In this document: one piece after another, positions 50,561 through 59,581 of the stretch
How positions within the stretch are numbered: the stretch's first letter is position 1
Layout: each line of letters begins with the position of its first letter
Assembly: GCF_001761365.1 (NCBI RefSeq)
Contig: NZ_CP017477.1
Location: 1,734,501-1,798,500, forward strand
Source: Polaribacter vadi
Lineage (GTDB): Bacteria > Bacteroidota > Bacteroidia > Flavobacteriales > Flavobacteriaceae
DNA: 64,000 nt
Direction: 5' to 3'
Notes under the pieces: model-generated
Database searches by the model: none
What the model saw: the letters and a program-made list of their open reading frames with translations, nothing else
Told to the model about the DNA's origin: nothing
Made by a program: the position numbers and the translations under genes

Positions 50561-51268
50561 ATGACACTTAAAGACAAACAATTAGCGGATACAATTTACC
50601 TAATTTTAGCAGCAATATTTATTGCATCATTAGTGGCATCAAACTTAATATTCCAAAAGTTTTTTTATTGGGAGCCTTTTGGAATGTATCATTTTGAAAT
50701 TTCTGTGGGTATCTTACCTTATCCAATTACTTTTCTAATTACGGATATTTTATCCGAAATATATGGAAAAAGAAAAGCTAATAAAGTTGTAGTTGCTGGT
50801 ATTTTTGCTTCCTTATTTTCTTTGCTTATCATTTTAATTTCAGATTTTGCTCCAGCAATCGAAAGTTCTCCTATTAACGATGTAACTTTTCATCAAGTTT
50901 TTGGTTTATCACCTTTAGCCGTTTTTGCATCAATGATTGCCTATTTATTTGCACAATTTGTGGATATTAAAATTTTTCATTTTTGGAAAAATCTTACCAA
51001 AGGAAAACATTTATGGTTGCGTAATAATTTCTCCACATTTGTGTCTCAATTTATAGATACTTTTACAGTGATTTTTTTATTATGTATTTTTAAAATTTTG
51101 CCTTGGGAAATCTTTACAAGTTTATTAATTAGTGGATTTCTTTTTAAAGTAATTGTAGCTATTTTAGATACACCTTTATTATATGGAGCTGTTTTCTTTT
51201 TTAGAAAAAAATTTAAACTAAGCCTTAACAACGAACTTACTGATGAGTTTTTATATCATCAGAAATAA
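50561..51268 (+). CDS. yhhQ: Queuosine precursor transporter (YhhQ family)
   Basis: A 235-residue inner-membrane protein for uptake of queuosine precursors such as preQ0 or preQ1. It has about six to seven helices. Family blocks are VGILPYPITFLITDILSEIYGKRKANKVVVAGIF in the first half (the ITDILSEIYGK motif is diagnostic), LFAQFVDIKIFHFWKN and NNFSTFVSQFIDTFTVIFLL. No queuosine biosynthesis genes are nearby. The ATG lies almost on the -7 box, so translation may be leaderless. Confidence 0.93.
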   Translation: MTLKDKQLADTIYLILAAIFIASLVASNLIFQKFFYWEPFGMYHFEISVGILPYPITFLITDILSEIYGKRKANKVVVAGIFASLFSLLIILISDFAPAIESSPINDVTFHQVFGLSPLAVFASMIAYLFAQFVDIKIFHFWKNLTKGKHLWLRNNFSTFVSQFIDTFTVIFLLCIFKILPWEIFTSLLISGFLFKVIVAILDTPLLYGAVFFFRKKFKLSLNNELTDEFLYHQK

Positions 51269-51389
51269 ATTTCAAATCACACTAAAACAATCCATTGCAA
51301 AGCTATAACAGAACTTCTTAAAAAGATTGGACTCATTTTTGTAATCTATTATAAAAACTTCGTCTAAATACACATAAAAAGAAATATTC

Positions 51390-52100
51390 ATGAAAAACAT
51401 ATTTATAGTACTTATAGCAATTTTCACTTTATCACAAGGAAATGCGCAAACATCAATTTATAATGATTTATTACAAAAACACGTTACAAAAGACGGGATT
51501 GTAGATTACAAATCTTTTAAAGCTGATAAAGCAAAATTAGATACTTATATTTCTTATTTAGAGAAAACTACACCAGCAAGTTCTTGGTCAGAAAATAAGC
51601 AAAAAGCCTTTTGGATAAATGCCTACAATGCCTATACTATCAAACTTATTTTAGAAAATTATCCATTAAAATCAATAATGGATATTAAACAAGATGGAAA
51701 AACAGCTTGGAAAATTCCATTTGCGAAAGTTGGTGGCAAAACGTACACATTAGATTATATTGAACATGAAATTTTACGTAAAAACTTATTCGACCCAAGA
51801 ATTCATGTAGGTGTAAATTGTGCTTCTGTTTCTTGTCCTAAATTAGGAAATATAGCTTTTACAGAAGAGAATATTGATGCCAATTTAGAGAAGTTGATGA
51901 AAACTTTTATCAATGATTCTTCAAGAAATAAAATAACGAATAACAAAGTTCAAATCTCATCAATATTTGATTGGTTTAAAGAAGATTTCACTAAAAATGG
52001 TTCTGTAATTGATTATTTAAACAAGTATTCAAATACAGAAATAAACTCAAATGCTGCAATAAGTTATTTAAAATACGATTGGAGTTTGAACAACAAATAA
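51390..52100 (+). CDS. DUF547 exported protein
   Basis: A 236-residue protein of the DUF547 family with a signal peptide (MKNIFIVLIAIFTLSQGNAQ). Family blocks are WSENKQKAFWINAYNAYTIKLILENYPLKS, LDYIEHEILR, DPRIHVGVNCASVSCPKL and ISSIFDWFKEDF. The paired Cys and the NCASVSCP motif recall a transglutaminase/papain-like active site, but no reaction is established. It lies directly before the arsenosugar genes (39 bases to the next ATG). DUF547 proteins are found in many genomes without arsenic genes, so a link to that pathway is only positional. Confidence 0.9.
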   Translation: MKNIFIVLIAIFTLSQGNAQTSIYNDLLQKHVTKDGIVDYKSFKADKAKLDTYISYLEKTTPASSWSENKQKAFWINAYNAYTIKLILENYPLKSIMDIKQDGKTAWKIPFAKVGGKTYTLDYIEHEILRKNLFDPRIHVGVNCASVSCPKLGNIAFTEENIDANLEKLMKTFINDSSRNKITNNKVQISSIFDWFKEDFTKNGSVIDYLNKYSNTEINSNAAISYLKYDWSLNNK

Positions 52101-52138
52101 TTACTATCTTTCAACTTTTAATTTTATAAAACATATAA

Positions 52139-52474
52139 ATGTCTAAAACATATTACGATTCTGGAGATTTAAGAAAATTCGGAAAAATAACAGAATGGAG
52201 CGAAGAATTAGGAAACAAATTCTTTGATTATTATGGAAAAGTTTTTGAAGAAGGAGCGTTAACTGCTCGTGAAAAATCTTTAATTGCTTTAGCAGTTGCA
52301 CACACAGAACAATGTCCATATTGTATAGATGCCTATACAAAAGACACTTTACAAAGAGGCGTTACTAAAGAGCAAATGATGGAAGCAATTCACGTTGGTG
52401 CAGCCATTAAAAGTGGTGCGACTTTGGTGCATGGAGTTCAAATGATGAATAAGGTAAATAAATTAGAAATGTAA
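52139..52474 (+). CDS. Arsenosugar biosynthesis-associated AhpD-like (peroxidase-like) protein
   Basis: A 111-residue protein of the carboxymuconolactone decarboxylase/AhpD superfamily. The start MSKTYYDSGDLRKFGKITEWSEELGNKFF and the redox motif Cys59-Pro-Tyr-Cys62 in HTEQCPYCIDAYTKD match the subgroup that sits next to arsS genes. AhpD-like proteins use the CxxC pair for peroxide or disulfide reactions; the arsenic-related role is assumed from gene context. It follows DUF547 closely and is separated from arsS by a 397-bp gap with repeats. Confidence 0.9.
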   Translation: MSKTYYDSGDLRKFGKITEWSEELGNKFFDYYGKVFEEGALTAREKSLIALAVAHTEQCPYCIDAYTKDTLQRGVTKEQMMEAIHVGAAIKSGATLVHGVQMMNKVNKLEM

Positions 52475-52514
52475 GCAGAGAACCATTTTTTGCTTTTGCA
52501 AAAAATGTGTGAAT

Positions 52515-52640
52515 CGCTTATCCTGAGTTTTTACGAAGGATCTGCAAATTCAACTCTCGAAGACGCTTATCCTGAGTTTTTACGAAGGATCTATAAATTC
52601 AACTCTAGAATTGGCTTTTTTTTGAAGAATCTATAAACTT
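52515..52640. repeat. 49-bp tandem repeat
   Basis: CGCTTATCCTGAGTTTTTAC with GAAGGATCT and an AT-rich part is found at 52515-52563 and again, with only four or five changes, at 52564-52612. A degenerate third copy follows to about 52640 (TGAAGAATCTATAAA). The gap of 397 bp between the AhpD-like gene and arsS also contains CTGCTTCCTGAAACTGAAAA at 52837-52856, which is a reverse copy of the repeat family G at 62366-62452. Otherwise I see nothing in it. Confidence 0.8.
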
Positions 52641-52871
52641 ATCGAATTTTTAACATTAAAAAAATCACTTCTACAAGATTAGAAATTGGTTGATTTAAAT
52701 TCAATTTGAATATAAATTTAAGAGAACGAAAATCCACATCAAAAAAAACCAAACCACAATAACTTACGTAAGTATTAATAGAAATTAGCATAAAACATAA
52801 AGTTTACAAAATCATTGTGCAGCAATTCAAATTAACTGCTTCCTGAAACTGAAAACTGATAATTACATTAA

Positions 52872-53927
52872 ATGGCTACAAAATCATTAAAAGCAAGAAA
52901 TAACGATATTGCAAATACCTCTCGTCAAATGGAAATTCTTTCTAGCGGAATTTTCGCAAACGGAGAATTACCAACATTTGCAGCTAAAATAAAAGAAACG
53001 GGTCATTTTCCACTTCGTCCTAAAAAATTAGAAATTCTTCAAATTAATTTAGGGTATATGTGTAACCAAGTTTGCGAACATTGTCACGTAGATGCTGGTC
53101 CAGATAGAAAGGAAATTATGACAGTTGAAACCATGCAACAATGTTTGGAAGTTATAAAAAAAACAGAAGCACACACTTTAGATTTAACTGGTGGAGCTCC
53201 AGAAATGAATCCGAATTTTAGATGGTTTGTAGAAGAAGCATCAAAAGCAGGAATTAAAGATTTTATTGTACGATCTAATTTAACCATTATTAGAGCGAAT
53301 AAAAAATACCATGATTTACCAGAATTCTTTAAAAAACACGGAGTTCATGTAGTTTCTTCAATGCCTCATTGGACTCGTGGAAAAACCGATAAACAAAGAG
53401 GAGAAGGCGTTTTTGATAAATCAATTAAAGCCTTGCAAGAATTAAATGCTGTAGGTTATGGAATGCCAGGTTCAGATTTAAAATTAGATTTGGTTTACAA
53501 TCCTTCAGGTGCATTTTTACCTGGAGATCAACAAGCATTAGAAAACGATTTTAAAAAAGCATTAAAAGAAGATTTTGATATTGATTTTCACAGTCTTTTT
53601 GCAATCACAAACTTACCAATTAGTCGTTTTTTAGATTATTTAATTGCTTCCGATAATTACGAAGATTATATGCACTCTTTGTTAGATGCTTACAATCCAA
53701 CAGCTGTAGAAAATGTAATGTGTACAAATACAATTTCAATAAGTTGGGATGGTTGGTTGTTTGATTGTGATTTTAACCAAATGTTGAACTTAAAGGTTGC
53801 TAGTAAAGTAAAACATGTTTCTGACTATAATGAAGAATTATTACAAGACAGAAACATCATTATTAACCAACATTGTTATGGTTGCACTGCTGGTGCAGGA
53901 AGTAGTTGTCAAGGAGTTGTTGCTTAA
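52872..53927 (+). CDS. arsS: Arsenosugar biosynthesis radical SAM protein ArsS
   Basis: A 351-residue radical SAM enzyme. It carries the Fe4S4 motif Cys64-x3-Cys68-x2-Cys71 in GYMCNQVCEHCHVDAGP, and a C-terminal Cys cluster (FDCDFNQ, HCYGCTAGAGSSCQG) of the kind that binds further clusters. The subgroup is the one of arsenosugar clusters, where ArsS is reported to add the 5'-deoxyadenosyl group of SAM to a dimethylated arsenic species. The neighbours (AhpD-like protein, DUF2064 transferases, purine-nucleoside phosphorylase) match that pathway. An ArsM methyltransferase is not in the window. The next gene starts 10 bases after the stop. Confidence 0.95.
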   Translation: MATKSLKARNNDIANTSRQMEILSSGIFANGELPTFAAKIKETGHFPLRPKKLEILQINLGYMCNQVCEHCHVDAGPDRKEIMTVETMQQCLEVIKKTEAHTLDLTGGAPEMNPNFRWFVEEASKAGIKDFIVRSNLTIIRANKKYHDLPEFFKKHGVHVVSSMPHWTRGKTDKQRGEGVFDKSIKALQELNAVGYGMPGSDLKLDLVYNPSGAFLPGDQQALENDFKKALKEDFDIDFHSLFAITNLPISRFLDYLIASDNYEDYMHSLLDAYNPTAVENVMCTNTISISWDGWLFDCDFNQMLNLKVASKVKHVSDYNEELLQDRNIIINQHCYGCTAGAGSSCQGVVA

Positions 53928-53936
53928 AATATAAAA

Positions 53937-54614
53937 TTGAAGAAAAATACTGCCATTTTAATTTTTGCGAATTCTGCTGAAAAAGAAGCGGAAAGAAAAT
54001 CGTTTCTTTCTTCGGATGTTTTTTCGGCATTGAATCACCAAACTTTAAAAACGGTAGAAAAATCTGGAATTCAGTATTTTCATTTTTCTGAAAAGAATCA
54101 AGTTGGGTCTTCTTTTGGCGAGCGTTTTTCAAATGCAATTGAAACCATTTTTAATAAAGGTTTTGGGAATGTAATTACGATTGGTAATGATACTCCACAT
54201 TTAAAAACGAAACATCTAATTGATACAGTTCATCAACTTGAAAAAAACGAGTTGGTTTTAGGACCTTCAAAAGATGGTGGTTTCTATTTAATGGGAATCA
54301 AAAAAGAACATTTTAACAAAGAAACCTTCTTGAAATTACCTTGGCAAACGTCTAAATTACAAAATTGTATTGCTTCCATAATAACCTCTAAAAAACTAAA
54401 TATTAAGTTTTTAGAAATCTTAAATGATTTAGATGTTTTAGAGGATGTCAAAAAAATACTGCATAGTTTTAAAGCGATTCCAAAATCGGTTTTAAAAATC
54501 TTAAGAATATTTATAAGTTTCCTAAAAGAGTTTTTTATTGATATTATTATCAACTTTAAAAGCACTTTTTCTACACCAAATTCTAATAAAGGTTCTCCTT
54601 TGATTTTTGCGTAA
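53937..54614 (+). CDS. DUF2064-type glycosyltransferase, divergent copy
   Basis: A 225-residue protein of the DUF2064/TIGR04282 glycosyltransferase group found in arsenosugar clusters. It starts at TTG, 10 bases after arsS. Family blocks in the second half are FGNVITIGNDTPHLKTKHLID and LVLGPSKDGGFYLMGIKKEHF, with the Asp of the nucleotide-sugar site. The N-terminal sugar-nucleotide motif seen in the paralog at 62538-63164 (RNPELGKAKTRL) is missing: here it reads FANSAEKEAERKSF. So the protein may have lost or changed donor binding. The C-terminal 40 residues are mostly basic and hydrophobic. Confidence 0.82.
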   Translation: MKKNTAILIFANSAEKEAERKSFLSSDVFSALNHQTLKTVEKSGIQYFHFSEKNQVGSSFGERFSNAIETIFNKGFGNVITIGNDTPHLKTKHLIDTVHQLEKNELVLGPSKDGGFYLMGIKKEHFNKETFLKLPWQTSKLQNCIASIITSKKLNIKFLEILNDLDVLEDVKKILHSFKAIPKSVLKILRIFISFLKEFFIDIIINFKSTFSTPNSNKGSPLIFA

Positions 54615-54648
54615 TTAATTTTCGAAAACTAATTTTAAAATAACTAAT

Positions 54649-54712
54649 GTCTCCTTGAGCGCAGTCGAAAGGTTTTATTGTTATAGAAAATAGTTCTCGA
54701 CTTCACTCGAAT
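54649..54712. repeat. TGAGCGCAGTCGAA repeat, family H
   Basis: TCTCCTTGAGCGCAGTCGAA, an AT-rich part, then GTTCTCGACTTCACTCGAA. The second half is nearly the inverse of the first (CTCGACT..CTCGAA vs TGAGCGCAGTCGA). It lies between the divergent transferase and susC. The tandem repeat at 52515 has a related core, CCTGAG...GAAGGATCT. Confidence 0.6.
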
Positions 54713-54762
54713 AAACACGAGTTTTAAGAAATCAATTTATTTTACACAAAAATCATTATTGA

Positions 54763-57700
54763 ATGAAACATCTTTTTATGTGGATTTTACTGTTTGTAAC
54801 TAGCATCAGTTTTTCACAAATTAAAATTTCGGGAACAATTACCGATAAAATTACAGGTGATGGAATTCCTTCTGTTACCATTACAACATCCAAAGAAAAT
54901 GGTACAACTTCTTCTATTGATGGAACGTATTCGATCACAGTTCAAGACAAAAATCAGATATTAACTTTTTCTTATCTGGGTTATAAAACTCAAAAAATAA
55001 AAGCTGATAATCAGACTATTATCAACATTCAACTAGAAGAAATTGAAACAAATTTAAACGAAATTGTAGTAACTGCTTTAGGTTTAAATAGAAAAACAAA
55101 AGAGTTAGGCTATGTTGTTCAAGAACTAAAAACAAAAGATTTAACTGAAGTTAAAACTGCTAATTTTTTAGATAATTTATCAGGAAAATTAGCGGGTGTT
55201 ACTATTTCTCAAGGTGCAACAGGTGTTGGTTCCTCTTCTAAAATTACCATTCGTGGAGAAGCTTCTTTTTCGAATAATAATCCGCTTTTTATAGTGGATG
55301 GAACTCCAATAAACAACAACACCGTTTTTAATTTCAGCAATGAAGCTGCTGCAGGTTTTCAAGAAATTGATTTTGGAAATGGAGCCATGGAAGTAAATCC
55401 AGATGATATTGAATCTGTAACTGTTTTAAAAGGCCCAAGTGCTGCTGCATTGTATGGAACTCGTGCATCAAATGGAGTTATTGTAATCAACACAAAAGAT
55501 GGGAGCAAGAAAAAAGGCTTGGGAATTAGCATTAATTCTTCAGTTACTTTTGATAGCGCTTTTCGTTTGCCAGAATTTCAAAACGAATATGGTCAAGGAA
55601 ATGGAGGTAATTTTGAATATTCAAATGGACTTGGAGCTGGTGTTAACGACGTAATTTCTTATTCTTGGGGCCCAAGATTGGATGCTGGAAATTTAATTCC
55701 ACAATTTGATTCTCCTGTAAATTTACCAGATGGAACTATTGTAAGAGGTGGAGATAATTCTCTGTATTCTGGAATTCCGATTACACCAACAGCTTTCAAT
55801 TCGAATCCAGATAACTTAAAAGACTTTTATCAAACTGGTCTTACAACCATCAATAATATTTCTATAAATGATAGTTTTGAGAGTGGTTCTTACAGATTAT
55901 CAATTACAAATTTAGACAGCGAATCTATAATTCCTGGAGTAAATTTAGATCGAAAAACAGTCGCTTTAAAAATGAATTTTAATCCGACTGAAAAAACAAA
56001 AATTACCAGCACAATAAACTATGTGAATTCTAGTAGCGATAACAGACCTTCTAATGGTTATGGAAGTGAAAACGTAAATTATTCTTTAGTTGCTTGGGGT
56101 CCAAGATCCTTAAATATTAATAGTTTAAGAGATTATTGGCAACCTGGTTTAGAAGGTGTTCAGCAATATAATTTTAACTATAGATATTTTGATAATCCGT
56201 TCTTTATTTTGCACGAAAACACCAATTCTTTTCTAAGAGATCGTGTTTTCGGAAATATTGGTATCAAACATAATTTTACAGAAAAATTGAGTATTTCTTT
56301 ACGATCTGGGATGGATTATTCATCAGAAAAAAGAAAATTTAAACGTAATTTTAGTAGCAATCGTTTTGCAAACGGAGCGTATGCAGAACATGATGTTTTT
56401 TTTAGAGAAATTAATACTGATTTTTTAATCAATTACAATACTAATTTTGGTGATCTTTCTTTTGATGTCTCTTTTGGAGGAAATAGATTAGATCAAAAAG
56501 CATCTACTACACAATCTCAAACATTAAATTTAGCACAACCTGGTATTTTTAGTCTGAACAATGCAGCTTCTCCAATTGAGTTTTTTCAATTTAATTCTGA
56601 AAAAAGAATTAACTCTTTATATGGAATTGCAAAGTTTGGCTACAAAGATTATTTGTTTGTAGATATTACTGGAAGAAACGATTGGTCTTCTGCTTTAGCA
56701 ACGCCTTTTTCTGTGGATGGAACTTCCTTTTTTTACCCATCAGTTTCAACCAGTTTAATTGTATCGAACTTAACAGAATTGCCAAAATCTATTTCATTTG
56801 CAAAATTAAGAGCAAGTATTGCACAAGTTGGTAATGACACAAATCCCTACCAAACTTCTGGTGCATTTGTATCGCAAACCGCTTTTAATGGACAACCCAC
56901 TTTTAGCAATCAAGATTTTATTCCGAATGCAAATTTAAAACCAGAAATTACAACTTCGTATGAATTTGGTGCAGATCTTCGCTTCTTTAAAGATCGATTA
57001 CATGTAGATTTCACCTACTATAATGCCACTACTAAAGATCAAATTATTTCGCTGCCAATCCCAATTTCATCTGGTTATAATCAACAAGTTGTAAATGGTG
57101 GAAAAGTAAATACAACTGGTGTAGAAATTATTTTGGGAGGAACACCAATTAGAAATGAAAACTTTTCTTGGAATACCACTTTTAATTTTGCCACTAACAA
57201 ATCCGTTATAAAAGATTTACCACAAGAAAATGGTCGTTTAACGTTGGCTCTAAGTAGAATTTACGATAGCGCAAACCAAACCGTATATTTTCAAGTAGAA
57301 GAAGGTGGAGAAATTGGAGATATGTATGGAACTGGCTATTTAAAAAATGAAAATGGAGATTTTATCATTAAAGATGATGGAACTTTTATAGCTGATAATA
57401 CTTTAAAAAAGATTGGGAATTACACACCAGATTTCACCTTAGGCTGGAACAATTCTTTTACATATAAAGACTGGAACGCAATTTTTTTGTTTGATTGGAG
57501 ACAAGGAGGAGAAATTGTATCGAGAACAAGAGCTCTCGGAAATGTTGGTGGTCAATTAGCTGAAACTGCGAATAGAGATACTGATATTGTTGCACAAGGT
57601 GTAAACCAAACAACAGGTTTACCAAATACAGTAGCTGTTTCTCCTGAAAGTTATTACCGACAATTTTACGATAGAAATCATGAAGAAAATAATGTGTATG

Positions 57701-57954
57701 ATGCCTCCTTTTTAAAATTACGCCAGTTTTCAATTGGGTATACTTTAAATTTAAATGAAGGCTTTTTAGGCTTGAAAGATGCCTCAACAATGAACTTTTC
57801 TTTTATTGGAAATAATTTATTTGTAATCACAGAAAATCCACATTTTGATCCAGAACAACTAGCAGTTCAAGGAAATGGTTTTGTGAGTGGAGTTGAAGAT
57901 ATGAGTTATGCAACCAGCAGAAGTTTAGGTTTTAAAGTAGGGTTTAATTTTTAA
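54763..57954 (+). CDS. SusC/RagA-family TonB-linked outer-membrane protein
   Basis: A 1063-residue TonB-dependent outer-membrane transporter of the SusC type. It shows a signal peptide (LFMWILLFVTSISFSQ) and a CarboxypepD_reg-like N-terminal domain (about residues 20-95; KISGTITDKITGDGIPSVTI). The plug domain (about 110-230) contains NLSGKLAGVTISQG, NPLFIVDGTPINN and VLKGPSAAALYGTRASNGVI, and the large barrel ends in RSLGFKVGFNF. It is paired with the SusD-like gene downstream. The substrate is normally a glycan or peptide, but the pair sits in the middle of arsenosugar genes, and no glycoside hydrolase is nearby. Confidence 0.96.
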   Translation: MKHLFMWILLFVTSISFSQIKISGTITDKITGDGIPSVTITTSKENGTTSSIDGTYSITVQDKNQILTFSYLGYKTQKIKADNQTIINIQLEEIETNLNEIVVTALGLNRKTKELGYVVQELKTKDLTEVKTANFLDNLSGKLAGVTISQGATGVGSSSKITIRGEASFSNNNPLFIVDGTPINNNTVFNFSNEAAAGFQEIDFGNGAMEVNPDDIESVTVLKGPSAAALYGTRASNGVIVINTKDGSKKKGLGISINSSVTFDSAFRLPEFQNEYGQGNGGNFEYSNGLGAGVNDVISYSWGPRLDAGNLIPQFDSPVNLPDGTIVRGGDNSLYSGIPITPTAFNSNPDNLKDFYQTGLTTINNISINDSFESGSYRLSITNLDSESIIPGVNLDRKTVALKMNFNPTEKTKITSTINYVNSSSDNRPSNGYGSENVNYSLVAWGPRSLNINSLRDYWQPGLEGVQQYNFNYRYFDNPFFILHENTNSFLRDRVFGNIGIKHNFTEKLSISLRSGMDYSSEKRKFKRNFSSNRFANGAYAEHDVFFREINTDFLINYNTNFGDLSFDVSFGGNRLDQKASTTQSQTLNLAQPGIFSLNNAASPIEFFQFNSEKRINSLYGIAKFGYKDYLFVDITGRNDWSSALATPFSVDGTSFFYPSVSTSLIVSNLTELPKSISFAKLRASIAQVGNDTNPYQTSGAFVSQTAFNGQPTFSNQDFIPNANLKPEITTSYEFGADLRFFKDRLHVDFTYYNATTKDQIISLPIPISSGYNQQVVNGGKVNTTGVEIILGGTPIRNENFSWNTTFNFATNKSVIKDLPQENGRLTLALSRIYDSANQTVYFQVEEGGEIGDMYGTGYLKNENGDFIIKDDGTFIADNTLKKIGNYTPDFTLGWNNSFTYKDWNAIFLFDWRQGGEIVSRTRALGNVGGQLAETANRDTDIVAQGVNQTTGLPNTVAVSPESYYRQFYDRNHEENNVYDASFLKLRQFSIGYTLNLNEGFLGLKDASTMNFSFIGNNLFVITENPHFDPEQLAVQGNGFVSGVEDMSYATSRSLGFKVGFNF

Positions 57955-57994
57955 GCTGCAAGGTATTTCCAAGGAACTTGGATTCCTTGTAGGT
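57955..57994. repeat. CTACAAGG hairpin repeat, family F, copy 2
   Basis: GCTGCAAGGTATTTCC and GGATTCCTTGTAGGT, directly after the SusC stop, with arms like those of copies 1 and 3. Confidence 0.6.
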
Positions 57995-58028
57995 TTAGAA
58001 AAATTAAACCAATTACATAAAAATAAAT

Positions 58029-58057
58029 ACCTACAAGGTTTTTGAAACCTTGCAGGA
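58029..58057. repeat. CTACAAGG hairpin repeat, family F, copy 3
   Basis: ACCTACAAGGTTT, then TTG, then AAACCTTGCAGG, 13 bases before the SusD start. The stem has one mismatch. As a hairpin between susC and susD it could set the relative expression of the two. Confidence 0.7.
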
Positions 58058-58070
58058 TAATCGATAAAAA

Positions 58071-59516
58071 ATGAAAAAACTTATATATACAATCGCAATT
58101 TTTGCCTTCACATTTGCAAGTTGCACAAAAGATTTCGAGGAAATAAACACAAACCAAAACTCGCCAGTTGCTGTACAACCAAGCTTGTTATTAAGACAAG
58201 TAATCTACGATTTTGGCGAACAAATGAGTTATGAAGGTTTTGCTGCTGGGAATCTACTATCTCAACATACAGCTTTGTTAGATTTTAATTTATTTGACAG
58301 ACATGATTTAAAAAGCCCACAATTAGGAGGCAATCCTTGGCCAATTTTTTACACCAATTTACGTGATAATGAAATTCTTTTAAAACAATCTAAACAAGCA
58401 CCTGCTTTTGCAGTGTATGAAGGACCTGCCTTTATTTTAAAAGCATATATGGCTGCTGGTTTAACAGATATTTTTGGTGATGTTCCTTACTTTGAGGCAT
58501 TTAATGGTATTGAAGGAAGTGCGAAACCAACGTATGATTTGCAAGAGGATATTTACCTTAATGAAAATGGAATTTTAGATAATTTAGACAAAGGAATTGC
58601 TGCAATAAATATGTATGCTGGTTCAATTCCTTTAGAAGGAGATATTTTATTTGATGGAAATTTAGATAATTGGATTCAATTTGCAAACTCTTTAAAAATA
58701 AAATATCTCATCAGAATTTCTGGTAAGGTTGATGTTTCTGTTCAACTACAAACAATTTTTGATGAAGGAAATTATATCAGAAATAACACAGAAAATGCTG
58801 TTTTTAGTTTTTCAAATACAGCTCCAAATAATTTTAGATTTGCGCAATTAAGAGAGGGTGATTTTACAAATTTTGTAATGTCAGAAACTGCTGAAGAGAT
58901 TTTTAAAGATTTAAATGATGTTAGAATTTCAACTTTTTATCGAGCTTTTGCAAATTCAAATTCAAGCGAATTTAATGGACTTATAAACGGAATTAATGCC
59001 TCTACAACGACTCCATCTCCTGATGATTATTCTCTAGCTGGAACTATTTTCAGAGAAAACACAGCTGCATTGGATGCCAATTTTATGACAGCTTGGGAAA
59101 CCAACTTTTTATTAGCTGAAGCTGCTGAAAAAGGGTTCATTACAACAAGTGCAGTAACATTATACAATTCAGGAGTTATACAAGCTTTTGATTATTGGAA
59201 TACGAATTTGCCAGCAACCTATTTAGCTGAAAATGCAAATTTAAACGCAGTTGGTAAAACGCCTTTAGAACAAATTATTACTCAAAAATGGATTGCAAAT
59301 ACCATGAATGGTTATGAAAGTTGGATTGAATTTAGAAGAACAGGTTTACCTACTTTAAAAAATGTGGCAGCAAGTTTAAATAACGGATTAATTCCTGTGA
59401 GAATGCCTTATCCTGCAGATGCAGCAGCATTAAATGCAGAAAATTATAAAATTGCAGAAACTGCAACCAATGGAAATAGTTTAGACGTAAAAGTTTGGTG
59501 GAATAGCCTCCCTTAA
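58071..59516 (+). CDS. SusD/RagB-like outer-membrane lipoprotein
   Basis: A 481-residue lipoprotein that caps the SusC barrel and captures substrate. Signal peptide MKKLIYTIAIFAFTFASC ends in a lipobox (Cys18). The fold is helical, with TPR-like parts: TDIFGDVPYFEAFNG, NWIQFANSLKIKYLIRIS, NFLLAEAAEKGF and NTMNGYESWIEFRRTGLP, as in the SusD-like_2 subfamily. The last residues, WWNSLP and stop, come from a repeat that covers the stop codon (59507-59535); homologs would be expected to end near VKVWW. It is paired with the SusC gene 116 bases upstream. Confidence 0.93.
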   Translation: MKKLIYTIAIFAFTFASCTKDFEEINTNQNSPVAVQPSLLLRQVIYDFGEQMSYEGFAAGNLLSQHTALLDFNLFDRHDLKSPQLGGNPWPIFYTNLRDNEILLKQSKQAPAFAVYEGPAFILKAYMAAGLTDIFGDVPYFEAFNGIEGSAKPTYDLQEDIYLNENGILDNLDKGIAAINMYAGSIPLEGDILFDGNLDNWIQFANSLKIKYLIRISGKVDVSVQLQTIFDEGNYIRNNTENAVFSFSNTAPNNFRFAQLREGDFTNFVMSETAEEIFKDLNDVRISTFYRAFANSNSSEFNGLINGINASTTTPSPDDYSLAGTIFRENTAALDANFMTAWETNFLLAEAAEKGFITTSAVTLYNSGVIQAFDYWNTNLPATYLAENANLNAVGKTPLEQIITQKWIANTMNGYESWIEFRRTGLPTLKNVAASLNNGLIPVRMPYPADAAALNAENYKIAETATNGNSLDVKVWWNSLP

Positions 59517-59535
59517 TCCCTCCAAAGGAGGGAAA
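59507..59535. repeat. CCCTCC/GGAGGG hairpin overlapping the SusD stop
   Basis: CCTCCCTTAAT and then CCCTCC-AAA-GGAGGG (59518-59532), a short perfect 6-bp hairpin. Its left part supplies the last codons (CTC CCT) and the stop of the SusD-like gene. Confidence 0.6.
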
Positions 59536-59581
59536 TACTCTTGTGAAAATTTTTGTATAAATAAAATTAAAAAATTAAAAT

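Noticed and set aside
52515..52640. CRISPR array
   Set aside because: Only two good copies occur directly in tandem with no spacers between them.
54763..59516. Polysaccharide utilisation locus
   Set aside because: The SusC/SusD pair has no glycoside hydrolase, lyase, sulfatase or hybrid two-component regulator nearby; the neighbours are arsenosugar genes.
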